A DNA stretch of 64,000 nt, from positions 30,005,238 to 30,069,237 of the forward strand of contig OY756960.1 in the NCBI GenBank assembly GCA_963580455.1, written 5' to 3'. A program made the translations under genes and the position numbers. The notes beneath the pieces were generated by a model that made no database searches, had not been told where the DNA came from, and was given only the letters and a program-made list of their open reading frames with translations. The DNA comes from Euonymus europaeus. Lineage: Eukaryota > Streptophyta > Magnoliopsida > Celastrales > Celastraceae. Positions 35,622 to 47,775 of the stretch are shown here, piece after piece; the stretch's first letter is position 1; every line of letters starts with the position of its first letter.

Positions 35622-36912
35622 GGGTTAATATCACTTTTCGTCACCCCAAATTAGGTTAGGTTTCATTTTACACACTCCATTTTTAAAATTTGCACTTTGC
35701 ACACTATAATTTCTTTTTTGTATCAGTATGCACACCTAGGCAGATTTTCACTCTATCGGGCAGCCAAACAGCTGGCAGTTTGACCAACCTGGGTCGTTGG
35801 ATTAAAACACATGTCACATTTATGCAAATAAAACAAAAATAAAATTTTATTGAATTATTTTAAAATAACAAATAATTGTTCTTCTATTTGGGTTAGGAGG
35901 AAACCCCTTTTCACCTCTCATGCCTCCGCTGTCCCTCGTCGGAATCCCCAATAGACTCTTCAAGTTCGACCAATTCGGGCAAATCAACGAAAGTCGAGCC
36001 CTTTCTTCGGTTTGGGGTCGAGAAACCGAAACCCGTCTGCCAGTTCCCTACCCTGGGAGTCACTGACAGATGTAAGTCGCAGGATGTGCAGCCTTACGGT
36101 AGGGACCACCTGCCGCTTCAGAAGTGGTCGAATGCCTCTACGAGGGTTCGAACTCACAACCTCCACTTCTCCCGTTAAGGATTTTGACAAGGTGGATACC
36201 GCTCAGCCATATGCCGCCCTGGGGGCAAGTCGAGCCCTTTCTTGCTTTCAGTGGAACATATCCTCTTTCTCTCACATTCTATGCACGCACGTATGTAGAC
36301 TTCCTGGATATGTGTCGTTCTTAGATATTTAGTTTCGTCAAGATCCAAAGCAATCTCATTCAAGTCCTTGTTTGCGGGGCTAAGAAGTTGCAATTTCAAC
36401 CACCAATATGAAATTGTCATCTCTCCCAGCTATTGCAAGTACTAGCCCCAAATATCAATCATATATATATATATTGCTTACCCTCTTTATAGTGACTTCG
36501 ATTATGAGAATTTGATCTGAAATTAGAATCAAATTTGGCTTTGCGATTCTCCAATGTTGTTGATCCTTGCCCAATGACTTCGATTTAGCCGAAGTGAAGA
36601 GCTTATGGAAGATGAGGACAACTTTTAGAGGAGATAGCCAATTTGGTGGAATTTTGTTATTTTGTTTAGGGTTTATGAATTTTATTATTTTGTTTTATGA
36701 TTTTTCATTTAAAAAATTGTAAAAATATTTTTAACATGACAATCATTTGGACGTGGACCAATAGAGAGATAGTCAAACTGGACAGTTAGAATCTGACCTG
36801 GTGTCTGACACAAAAAAAAAGAAATTATAGTGTGTAAAATGCAAATTTTAAAAGTGGGGTGTGCAAAATGGAAGTTCGCCTAACTTTGGGTGACAAAAGT
36901 TGATATTAACCC
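35622..36912. mobile_element. Non-autonomous Mutator-like element (MULE) with long terminal inverted repeats
   Basis: The two ends are inverted repeats of about 100 bp, both starting GGGTTAATATCA and sharing TTTTAAAATTTGCA and CACTATAATTTCTTT, with scattered mismatches. The element is flanked by a perfect 10-bp direct repeat TTGTTTTGAT (35612-35621 and 36913-36922). Long inverted repeats with 9-11 bp target duplication are diagnostic for Mutator-like elements. No transposase frame is present inside, so it depends on another copy. A SINE is nested at 36008-36226. Confidence 0.9.
36008..36226 (-). mobile_element. tRNA-derived SINE nested in the MULE
   Basis: A perfect 17-bp direct repeat AAGTCGAGCCCTTTCTT flanks it (35991-36007 and 36227-36243). 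On the minus strand the element starts with a tRNA-like head: A box TATGGCTGAGCGGTATCC (36211-36194) and B box GAGTTCGAACCC (36155-36144). Removing the element and one copy of the repeat restores continuous MULE sequence. Size 219 bp. Confidence 0.9.
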
Positions 36913-36922
36913 TTGTTTTGAT

Positions 36923-38496
36923 TGAACCTACTCGAATATAATTAATTATATATTTCCAAAAATTCAAATTGGTTGGTGTCGTGACTATTTTGTAAACATT
37001 GATAATCCAAAATCAATTTGTTTCTCCCCAATGGTGGTGGGGTTATGGCAATTATTGTTTGCACGTGGGAGCATCATATAAACCGTTCCCATTGATTGGT
37101 GGATGGGCGCAACTTTCGATGTCTTCCGCGAATCAAAAATATAGAAATCAAAGTCAACAGTTCATTTTCTCAGATTCTCAGAGAGGAGCAGAGGAGGGGT
37201 GAGCAGTGACAGAAATTTTCATCCACAACCAACTCTTGATCATGAAAATTTACATCATATTATTATTATTATTATATAGGCAATTGGTGTGGTCACCTAA
37301 TTAGTAATTACACAATTTCTTGTCATCCTCACCGTCCATTTAATTAATTATTAGCGTCTTTACTTACTTCCTCCATGTTATGACGATGGTCAAGAATATA
37401 AAGTGATGACAGCCAAGAATTGTACTATACTGTTGTAGAATCCAAAAGTAGGTGTTTTGTACCCAGAAGCATCTATGGCAGCCAGGGGCGTAGTAGATCG
37501 TATTTAGTTATAAATCCAACTATAAAGTGGCCCACACTTGATAAAATAGTTCAATAGTAGAGCTATTACGAGCTTCTAATACCCAAAACCTTCCCTTATC
37601 TGCGTTGCCTCTCCTTGTCACCACATGCAATCTTCTATTCATGCACTATATTAAAAATTGGGTAAGACAACAAAATGTTGGATTATATTGTACGTCAATC
37701 GCTTCTGAAGAGATTATTAAACGGGCTTTTTCTGCATGTGATGCTGCCTTTTCAAGCAATAAACAGCTCATCTCCTGCATCCTTATAATCATCACTGTCG
37801 TCGTCATCATAAAAAAAGAGGACTACACTACTCACATTTGTTCAATTCTTTGCTTCCTGTTGAATTTTCACGTGGGATTGCTCTTTCTTACAGAATCTAG
37901 ATCTCAGAAAGTCCGGTTCCAAAGAGAGAGATAGAGGAACTGATCAGAGCCGTATGTTTCTTTATGGATCTTTAGCAAGTTTGGGATCTGGGTCAGGAGG
38001 TAAGTTCTGTATCAACAATTTCCTGTTTGGTTGTAGAGAAATGAATGAAGTAAAAGATGAGGAAAGAGCGAGGGGAAATTTGATTATTTAGTGGGCTTAT
38101 TTTTGGGGGCTTGTCTTAGTTGTTGAGCAGCTAATTGGTAAGAAATGTCTGAAATTGGTTTTGTTTTTGATTTCTCTGTTATAGTCAAATGTTTTTCTCA
38201 GCAACCAAACAAATTAGGTCAAAAACTTTACTGAAGTCAATAAACAGCTCAACAGATTCTTCTTTCTTGTTAAGCTGGGACTGCCAATTTTGACCAGGAA
38301 CTGCTTTCATGATTGAAAAGTATTGCAAATCAATCCTCTATTAGAAAACGTATCCACTTTAGAGAACATTGCCTTGTGAGTATACGCTTGTGCCTCTGCT
38401 TCTGATTATTCGTTTTGCATGAATTATGTAGATGTGACCGAGATTTGAAGACCCAGTTCCAGTTCTGCCTTCGAGAGATTTAATTGGACTGAGAAA
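36923..38496 (+). promoter_or_regulatory. Upstream region and probable 5' UTR intron of the LRR kinase gene
   Basis: AT-rich upstream sequence. A likely leader intron runs from GTAAGTTCTG at 38000 to the acceptor ending at 38431 (ATTATGTAG), placing the transcript start somewhere before 37990. No separate gene is supported in the 1.5 kb. Confidence 0.4.
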
Positions 38497-40954
38497 ATGA
38501 GCAGGAAAGTGGACTTCTTGTTCATTTTCTCTGCAATTATCTTATTTGGAGAAATATCATGGCCTATTGGTGCCGACCCAGTTGAGGATAAGCAAGCATT
38601 AATAGATTTCCTTAACAATATTCAGCATTCGCATCCTCTCAATTGGAATAAGAACTCTCCAGCATGCAATAACTGGACAGGAGTGAGCTGTAATGATGAC
38701 AATTCTAGAGTTATCTCCCTCCGGTTGCCGGGACTTGGATTTCGTGGTTCAATTCCACCCAACACTCTTAGCCGCCTTTCAGCAATCCAGATTCTAAGTC
38801 TCAGATCCAATGGTTTATCAGGCACATTCCCTTCTGATCTCTACAAGCTTGAGAACTTGGCAAAGCTTTATCTTCAGTTCAACCAGTTCACAGGCCCATT
38901 GCCATTGAATTTCTCAGTTTGGAAGAAGAACCTCACGGTTATTGATCTCTCAAACAATGGCTTTAATGGCAGCATCCCTTCTTCGATTGCTAATTTGACT
39001 CACCTCACAGCCTTGAATCTTGCTAACAATTCGCTTTCAGGTGAAATTCCTAATATCAATATTCCTAGTTTACAGCAGTTGGATTTATCCGAGAATAATC
39101 TCACAGGAACTATGCCACTGTCTTTTCGAAGATTTCCAAGTTGGGCATTCTCTGGTAACAATATTTCAACACTAAATGCTGTTCCTCCATCTCTTCCGTT
39201 TCAGCCATCCAATGCTCAACCATCAAAGAATAAAACAAAACTAAGTCAGACTGCCATACTGGGGATAGTACTAGGAGGATGTGTACTGGGGTTCGTGCTA
39301 GTAGCTCTTATGATAGTTATGTGTCACGCCATGAAAAAACGAAAGGAGGAGCATCCATCAAAATCACAAAAGAAAGAAGACTCTTCGAAGAAGATTTCAG
39401 AGAGTCAGGATAAGAATAATAGACTCGTGTTCTTTGAGGGTTGTAGTCTTGCATTCGACTTGGAGGACTTATTGAGAGCATCGGCTGAAGTGCTTGGAAA
39501 AGGAACGTTTGGTACAACCTATAAGGCAGCTCTAGAGGATGGATCAACAGTGGTGGTGAAGAGGTTGAAGGAAGTAAGCGTGTCAAAAAAGGAGTTCGAG
39601 CAGCAAATGGAGGTGGTTGGAAACATTAGGCATGAAAATGTGACCACGCTAAGGGCGTTTTATTACTCAAAGGATGAGAAGCTTATGGTGTATGATTACT
39701 ACGAGCCGGGAAGTGTTTCTGCAATGCTACATGGTATGTTAAAGCTTTTCCAATATCTGGTTCTACTAATATCTAGTGATGATACATATACTAAATTACT
39801 AATTATGAATGGGCAGAGATGCTTTGTTTAATTATTGATCGATATAGAACATATGGTTTTGTACATAAACTGATTACTGGACTGGTAATGGTGTTACCCC
39901 GTGACGATGAAGACAATTTAGAATGATTTCCCCAGAGAGAATTCAGCTCAGTATTTGTCAATCTTCACTCTCTCGTGAGTCTTGCTTGACAACATATTTT
40001 TCTGCTTTTGTTGCATAAACGAAGTTTCCAGACTATGGATACCTATATAAGAGCAGCATGTATGTTAGTAAAGCAGATCATGTAGCCGAACCCGAGTTGT
40101 TTAGGATAAAGTCTTGATGATAAAGTTGCGTACATACACAATAGGAGACTACGGAATTCAGTTAAGTTGATCTTAAGCATGATTAAGGAAGAACTCATTG
40201 CAGTTATGGACTGGATTTCTTGATTGCAAGCATGGTAGTCTTTTAAAAGTCGTAATGCATCTCTGATTTTGCAGGTCAGAGAGGAGAAGGCTGGGCTCCT
40301 TTAGACTGGGAATGTAGACTAAGAATCGCTGTTGGTGCTGCTAGAGGCATTTCTAACATCCACACACAGGCAGGGGCAAAACTTGTCCATGGAAACATTA
40401 AGGCCTCAAACATTTTCATCAACTCTGAAGGATATGGCTGCATATCTGATGTCGGTTTGGCAACAATTATGAGTCCAGTGCCAACACCATTGATGAGGGC
40501 AGCAGGGTATCGTGCCCCAGAAGTAACCGATGCTAGGAAGGCAACACGTGCATCTGATGTCTACAGTTTTGGGGTCTTGCTGCTTGAGCTTCTTACTGGA
40601 AAGTCCCCTGTACATGCCACCGGTGGCGATGAGGTAGTCCATTTGGTGAGGTGGGTGAACTCTGTAGTTAGAGAGGAGTGGACTGCGGAAGTTTTTGATG
40701 TAAAGCTTCTAAGGTATCCCAATATAGAGGAGGAAATGGTAGAGATGTTACAAATAGGAATGGCTTGTGTGGTGAGGATGCCAGAGCATAGGCCCAAGAT
40801 GGCTGATGTTGTGAGGATGGTTGAGGAAATCCGGCGAGTCAATACTGGAAACCCGTCAAGCTCTGAGAACAATCTAGAGATTTCAACTGCAACCCAGACA
40901 CCACTAGCAATTGACGTGGGATCCTCTGCTGTTCCACCTCAAGGCCAACAATAA
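38497..40954 (+). CDS. LRR receptor-like pseudokinase (At5g53320 type)
   Basis: Two exons, 38497-39733 and 40275-40954, give 638 aa. A signal peptide (residues 1-26) is followed by an LRR N-terminal cap with NWTGVSC, about five leucine-rich repeats to residue about 215, a Ser/Pro-rich linker, a single membrane span (253-276), a basic stop-transfer (KKRKEE) and a kinase domain. The nucleotide loop GKGTFGTTYK (335-343) and Lys355 are kept. The catalytic loop reads HGN (451-453) instead of HRD, and the metal motif is DVG (471-473) instead of DFG. It is therefore expected to be an inactive signalling receptor of the LRR III group, working at the plasma membrane with partners. Its place between the UBA and myosin-tail-like genes matches At5g53320. 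Confidence 0.9.
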
Positions 40955-41957
40955 GATTCTTGTTTATTGCCTCACTATCAGTTCTGATAAATATTTCTTA
41001 TCACAAGCTCGGTATATTCGTTCTGAATTTGGCAGATGGTTTTTGATCAGTTCGGTATTTTGTGTAGCTACCTGATCCAGCTGCTCAAAGTCGAGAATTG
41101 TCCCTAGTTTTTGTATTATTTATTAAGGGTTTTGTTGTTTTTAATTTGACATTCAATGTTCTTTCCCTGTTAATCAACGAACATTTCTAGTCACCGAACC
41201 TTCATGTGCCAACAACTCACGTAAACAGCGGAACCAATGTGAAAAAGGACCAACTCTTTTTGCCAAGTCAATCGGGAGTGGGAGGATCCCGAACACATGA
41301 AGCACCAGTCTGTTTATTGCTATTCAAAATTTCAAAGACCAAACTTCAAGATAAATTTACGGCCAATGCTAGTGAACTGCATGAAGCAATCGGTGTCTGC
41401 ATCAACAACAAAGAAAGTCACTGCAAGTACTGCAAGGCAATGTCTCTCTCTCGCTCAATCAAAGATAACAAATATCGTTCATCAATTTTTAACATCCAAA
41501 ATAGTCACATTTTCATACATATTGAACAAGACATTTTCTGGAAACTTGAAAAGGTGGAGTTGATATTGGAAAAAATTACATAACAATTACATGATATATA
41601 TATAAAATAAGTAATTACAATAAGCTACACTAATGCGGGGTTTTCTTGATGGGGTTCGCCATGACAGAATAGAACTTTCCCCAGTAATGAATATAACGAC
41701 TGTTTGGCCATGTGATATCCGGACTCTCTCACCGTTGCCACCACCCAATATACTTTACAAACAAATATGTGTGTAATAAGAATGCAACTCACTTCATCAC
41801 AAAACGTGTTTTAACGCCCCCTGAAAACCAAATGTAAAAGGAATAAGGGCTTCAGAGGCACATTAAAATGGAAAAAAGAACAAGTAAATGCTGAAGTTTT
41901 CTTATAGCTCAAGTGATGATACTGTTTGGCTGATGAGTGATAACTCATTGAAATGAA
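40955..41957. other. Convergent intergenic region
   Basis: 3' flanks of the LRR pseudokinase (+) and the myosin-tail-like gene (-). The plus-strand open frame at 41206-41583 has no recognisable domain or splice context and I do not call it. Nothing else is visible. Confidence 0.4.
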
Positions 41958-44900
41958 TCACTGACCTTCAACTTCCTCAAATTGAACTTCCTTGACCATT
42001 TCAGCAGCTGCATTATACTGAAAACTACAAAGATATCGGGAAAACACAATTATTCAGTAGAAGCAATTTTCAGGAGGAAAACATTCAACACCCTAAGAAA
42101 TAGGGAAAAGAAAAGGTGAAAATACGACCTCTACCACAACTGCAATGAGAACAATAAATGAACAACTACAATTCAAGAACATAAAGACAACTCCCGAGTT
42201 TCAGGCTCTCTTCATGGAGGCTAGGTTCAAACTGGGGAAGGACATTGTGTACTCCTTTGATAAAATTATGCACCTTAACGTCGAAATTTGTACTATTTCT
42301 AACGGCCAGTATCAAAAATATTTTAAGGTAAACTCATCATTCTATGACTTTAGATCAAAGAAGAACAAGAGCCAAAACCCTTTTCTTTTTCCAAATAAAA
42401 CCTAGACAACCTCCTCGTTACCTCTAGAAATGGAGATGGAGTGTCCCAAGTCTACGTGTGACAGGCCATAAACAGTGACAGAGATCTCAGTGACAAGCCA
42501 GTATCTCTACCCTTTTTTATAGGATGTATGATTGTATGTGAACCCGAAGGGACCAGTATTCTACCCATTAACGCAAGCGTACAAGTATACTAAACCAAAC
42601 CATTAATGAAATGCGTGCTAATAAAATCAAGTACCTACCAGTGCTGAAAAAATAAAGAGCAAGTCGATCTAGGTTTTCTTGTTTAAACCAAACCATTAAT
42701 GAAATGTGTGCTAATAAAATCAAGTACCTACCAGTGCTGAAAAAATAAAGAGCAAGTCAATCTAGGTTTTCTTGTTTTATGAAATGAAAACAAGGTGATT
42801 TTTCTTCCAAAATGTTGATTAGGTAGATTACAACGTAGACCCCAAATGCTATCAAAAAGAAGGCTTGACCATCAAATCAACAAAAATTGCATCCAGAAAA
42901 GTATTCGACTCAAGTCCATAATGACGCCAAATGAAATAACATCGAATGAAAGCATAGTTAGATGACAAGTATTTGACTCAAGTCCATGAGAAAGAAACAC
43001 AGAGGGCATGAGACAAGAGCAAGAACTTCATTTACCTATTGGAGAAAACTATCTCAAGTTCATAGTTAGATGAAGTCTTCGTAACTTCACTCAATACAGT
43101 AACAATTTCAGTCTTTCGAGGGCTGGCCATCAGTAAATCATACTCTGTTGGTATGATAATTGCAAAGAAGTTATCGGTCAACTCACTTAAACACATTTTC
43201 TCTACAGCTACCAGTGCTATTCGTCTTTTAAGTGTATCAGTCTCTGGGTCAAGAATGTAAACGGCAACATCAGTAATTAAAAGGATTCTTTGTTTAATCT
43301 TCCCAGTGCCAGTGCATTTCAACAATTTATCAGCGAAGAGAACTTGCTTGTCACCTGCAGCACAAAAAAATAGAGTTTAACATCTGATGGTGTGACATGG
43401 AAAAATTCCACTAAAATATTCCAAATGCTTTTTCACAAAAAGAGAAAATCAATAATCACAAATGTTTAGTGCTTCCCATGCTATATTCATCATCATCATT
43501 AGAATCTCCCATGCTACATTACGCTCAAAAAATTGTTGAATGATGGTAACCTTGATTTCTTTCAAATAACATATCCCAAAATTCTAAGCCTCTGCCACCA
43601 ATATCAGGGGAAATTATGTGGCTCCATATACTTCCCATCAAAGAGAGCTCACACAGATGCATAATCGATGTACAGCTTGTCAGCTTCACATTTCACAAGA
43701 AAAGAAATATGGAGGAATGCTTCATCCTGACAAAAAAAACACCAGAAGTGTGTTTGTAGTGAAATCGCAGCAAAGTCCCATGTGCCAAACTCTTTGTACT
43801 TCAACGGTAATATCTGGCCATAATATGCCGTATTTTGCAGCATATTACACAAGGGATAAGGATCACAATATACTCACTCCTCATTCGGATGCCAAAGTGG
43901 CCAAACACTTGCTCTTTCTCAAGGATAAACACTAACCCCGAGTCGTAGCAAACAAATGGTAAGCCACCTCCTGAAATCCTGAAGCAGTGAAGCCCAAACA
44001 CAAGGGAAAAAGAATATGGATGAATGTGTCCCCAATCTTTTGTGAAGGCCATACCTACCATTCATCATATTACCTTTATTTGAAGGTGATAAGAGGATAA
44101 GCATCTTTCCCAAGTGGCTTCCCCAGAGACCAAAAAAAGGCAACTCTTGCCAAGCATTTACCGGCTACATTTCTATGGGAATTCATCTTTTCCCACCCAT
44201 CTGATATCATATTGAAATAATTATCAAACAAAGAAGTGGCTCATGTCGACTCATCTAAAGCACTGCCATATAAGTTGGGATTAGAGGCAATGTGAGGTGA
44301 TAAAGAATCTCAATGCTAGGAACTATATCCAAGCGGGAAAGGGGGAGCAGTGATCAATTTCCCTGACACCTCTAAAATGGATCCCCCTCCAAATTGGTGA
44401 GAAATGAAAGGGAAGAAGTTCAAAACTTCCAATCGCCCAAAAATCTAACATAATACAATTAAGATGATAATTTATATGAATCAAACCACACAAGTATTTT
44501 CTTCACAAGTCCCTCCCGATACCCTAAACCACTTAAGCCTATCTGTGAGGCATTCCACTTGCCAGCTTAGACCCATTAAGGGTCCCCTCAGTCAAACAAT
44601 GATTTCAAGCTTTTACCATGTTACTTCAATCTCCATATCAAGAGTCGTAGGTACCAAACACACAAACAGCAAGCGAAAATCAAATGAGAACGTTGAACTT
44701 ACCCTAAACGAGCTAGGGAAGTATCGAATCACCAATGATTGAGCGATGAAGTAAGCATACTACTATTTAATAGTCGAAACGAACCTAATCAGCAAGACCT
44801 AATCTATAAGGACGAATCGAGCAACATGAATAATAGATAGGAACAGTCTTATCCTAACCTTGTCTTTGCAAAATCTTCATCAAATTCGGATGGGATGGCA

Positions 44901-45147
44901 CGTCGATATAGTCTCCTTGATATTCTCTGCGAAGAGAGGCCTTCCGCCGCACCTTCACCCCCATGAAGGGGTCCTGATTTTCGGTGACATTTCTATTCGA
45001 CGTTCTCACTCTCATTCCGTTCCCTCCTATCTCATCTTCATCGTCGTTCCGGTTCAGGGTTTCCGTTGGATCGTCTTCTGCAATATCGTATTTGGGGAGC
45101 TGCGAACTGTCGATCTGGACTCGCCTGTTCGACCTTTTCGGGTCCAT
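41958..45147 (-). CDS. Myosin-I tail-homology (TH1)-like protein (At5g53310 type)
   Basis: Three exons on the minus strand: 45147-44859, 43354-43036, 42024-41958, giving 224 aa. The N-terminal 75 residues are charged and probably disordered (MDPKRSNRRVQIDSSQLPKY). A basic patch VRRKASLRREYQGDYIDVP leads into a compact domain, VLFADKLLKCTGTGKIKQRI to YELEIVFSN, resembling the membrane-binding TH1 tail of class I myosins. There is no motor domain, and plants lack class I myosins, so this is a stand-alone tail-like module that may bind acidic lipids. In Arabidopsis the gene at this position is annotated as myosin heavy chain-related (from memory). The start at 45147 is chosen because it begins the conserved MDPKRSNRRVQ; 36 further in-frame codons upstream look non-conserved. 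Confidence 0.82.
42591..42777. repeat. 93-bp tandem duplication in an intron
   Basis: Two head-to-tail copies (42591-42683 and 42684-42777), starting TAAACCAAACCATTAATGAA, differ at only about two positions. They lie in the second intron (42025-43035) of the TH1-like gene. The near identity points to a recent duplication. Confidence 0.95.
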
Positions 45148-46247
45148 TTTCTTGGAGCGGCGAGTCTGTGGATCGGCGCACGATCGAGTTCGGGAAAGCA
45201 GAATACTACTTTGGTTTACGATGATCTGGATTCTCATGTAAGACACGTTGGCCACTGCTGCAAGATATCATACGCAGAGCCAGCGAAGCATCGGGCCCGT
45301 CCGATACATGTACTTAAGACCCGAGACTCCTTGACAAACAAAAAAAAAATAGTAAAAATGCTAAAATCCCGGATAAATTTCTTCTCCTCGAGAAAATGAA
45401 TTTTCATTAGGTAATTCATTTTCATTAAGTAACCATCTAATCAAATTCTCAAATAGCGCAAGTTATTTGATATACGGGATATGTGGGCTATCGATTTTTT
45501 TTGGATTAAGAGAACGTGTGATCATTGAAAGATCGTTAATATTTGATTTTCGTTATCCAAATATCAAATATTTTAATTTTATTACCTAATTTTTGATTTT
45601 GTTTTATATTGGTCACTTGGACAATTCTGTTCAAAATTGGACAGTCAAACTTAAGATTAATAAAATATGTGGTCACCTAAAGATAAATCACATTTTATTT
45701 TTGTCACTCAAAGATAAAACGTTTCAACTTTGTCATTTAATTTATGATTTTATTCCTTATTGACCACTCAGACAATTTTGCTTAAAATCAGTCAAGTTTG
45801 TGTTGACCGTTAACCATCTGTCAAATTTCATATACGTGTACATATTAAATGATGAATATACTAACATATGTTAGGTGTCCTAGAAAAAGACAAACCCAAA
45901 AAAACCATAATACTCTTTCCCCCTATCTATCTCATTTCACTTCCACGCTGATAATGGTTTATGCATAAAACGTTTGTTTTCTGCTCTTTTCTTGGTGTAA
46001 GGAGTCCATGCTCTTGAATCCAAGTTTAGGAGTTGGTGCATACAGTGAAAGATCCGCGAGATTGAGCTTTGAATCAATACGGCTGACTCCATCTTTCGAT
46101 CTATTTATTAGAGATTAATTTAGAGAGATCTCAAGATAAATTATATTTACACAATTAAATTAGTTATAGAGTATGCATGTTGATCATAACTAACAAGAAA
46201 TTTTGAAAACTATTTTCTTATTGATTACTCTTATGTATGCTCCTTTT
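45148..46247. other. Intergenic with decayed dispersed repeat
   Basis: Upstream of the TH1-like gene. Around 45593-45650 and 45752-45805 a phrase (TGATTTT...TTATTG/TTGGTCACT...GACAATT) is repeated imperfectly, with GTCACTCAAAGATAAAACG between. This is typical of an old transposon end. No coding sequence is seen. Confidence 0.4.
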
Positions 46248-46597
46248 TTAAAATGTTTTCGCGAGTACATATTTTCCAACAGAGACCATTGCATAACCGA
46301 GCTGAGCGAGTAACCAACATTTTATGGAGTGCTGATCAGCTGGCTCTGCCGCAACCTGTTGCACAATTGATTGTGAGTCAGATCTAATTCCATAATGCAA
46401 AACAGAGTTACAGTCATGCCAGAACAACCAAATAACAGTAACAAATAGTGGTGCCGCCTTCGTGCACCAACTCTCAAGGACCTTTGCACACCAATTCACA
46501 AAATTAAAACTCAAATGTCAATATAGTTTTGGTGCCTCATCTCGTTTTCATATTTGCGCCGCAACAAGGTAAAGTCTAACAACATTATCAATGTTCT
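46248..46597 (-). mobile_element. LINE remnant, RNase H-like/C-terminal part
   Basis: Minus-strand translation gives NWCAKVLESWCTKAAPLFVTVIWLFWHDCNSVLH, resembling the region between the zf-RVT and RNase H parts of plant LINE polyproteins, preceded by EHIDNVVRL. Stop codons interrupt the frame. It is a dead fragment. Confidence 0.6.
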
Positions 46598-46600
46598 AAT

Positions 46601-47456
46601 TGTTGGAATTGAATGTGGACTACACGCCCACTTCAAAGTGGTTAATCGGTTTGGTAAAGGCAAAGGTAGCCCACCAAATATGTGAATAACTAGTCAATAA
46701 TGTAGTCCAAAAATCAAGTCTCATCCCTTATTTTTTGACCACTATAATTATGAGCTCTCGTATATAAGGAGACTCAAAAGAGAAAAACACCCCAAGAATA
46801 AAATATTTCTCTCTACTATCTTTTCCCATCTTCTTGCATGTATACTTGAGAGTACTTCATAATATTTGTTCGACTGCTATTGGGTATTCAAGGGTCACTT
46901 ACATGCGACGTGAGTATTGTATCTTAGGAAGTTTTTGCCCAGAAAAAAGTGTTGAGACCAATGACGAGACAATTCTATCTTGAGGATATTCACACATTAC
47001 GTACCTCACTCATCTCCATTACACCTTCTCCTACTAATCACTTATTCGGTAAAATCAATTTTGATATTCTATATTCATATTCGTTTCATATATATGTGTG
47101 TTTGTTCTTATATGCGTATGCTATTTTAGGATCTTATTGCTACTGTACTGCTTCGCTTTCAAAGGAATGCCTTTACTTGACTATTGTTAAGGATAGAAAA
47201 TTAACTTTTTATCTTAGCACTCTCGTGAATATGGTAAAAATGCTACCCTTCTTATTGGCGCATCGGACAAGAACTAATCAATTGCGCAATTCATCTGTTG
47301 TCCAGTTATTAAACTGTACCAATTCATTTACAATGTACATTGCTTATTACCATATATATAAACAATCATATTATTTGATCTACTGTTTGCATTTTTGCAT
47401 ATGTATAATCAGTTCGCATCATATTAAATTGCTCGATGCTCGATTATATTCTAACA
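46601..47456. mobile_element. Possible solo LTR or other insertion between LINE fragments
   Basis: The segment starts TGTTGGAATT and ends ATTCTAACA, an inverted pair common at Copia-type LTR ends. It contains a TATA-like GTATATAAGG near 46760 followed by a CT-rich leader. Matching target duplications were not found. The 189-codon open frame inside has no recognisable domain. Confidence 0.4.
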
Positions 47457-47457
47457 A

Positions 47458-47775
47458 TTTTTCATATTTGTGCGGCAACGTGGCAAAGCCTAACAACATG
47501 ATCAATGTCCTCGTGTAAATGGCCACAAACAATACAGTTAGTCTGTACCCTAATAGACAATGTATATTGGATAGCAGATCGCATAAAATATTAATGTGCT
47601 TCTACGACCAAAGCTTCTGCCACAAAAAAAATCTTTTCAGACAAAGAAGATGCAACATTAGAGTTTTGTTGGTCACGAAGTATAACCGCCTGATGATACA
47701 TGTCCCAATCGATTCCCAATGCCACGCTAGATGGTCATCAATCCTCCATGGCTCCATGCCAATAAGGATATAGAA
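47458..47775 (-). mobile_element. LINE remnant, zf-RVT region
   Basis: The minus-strand reading includes a zinc-binding pattern CIVCGHLHEDIDHVVRLC, characteristic of the zf-RVT domain near the end of plant LINE polymerase proteins, upstream of a Trp-rich segment. Frames are broken. About 50 bp at its plus-strand start (TTTTTCATATTTGTGCGGC) resemble 46545-46597, so the two LINE fragments overlap in their source region. Confidence 0.55.

Noticed and set aside
36144..36211. tRNA gene
   Set aside because: The A and B boxes are present, but no cloverleaf with acceptor stem can be formed and the segment is bracketed by a 17-bp target duplication. It is a SINE head.
41206..41583. 125-codon frame on the plus strand between convergent genes
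   Set aside because: No recognisable motif, weak composition, and it lies in the region expected to be 3' flanks.
46949..47518. 189-codon open frame on the plus strand
   Set aside because: Composition is AT-driven (Tyr, Leu, Ser, His), no domain is seen, and it lies between transposon fragments.
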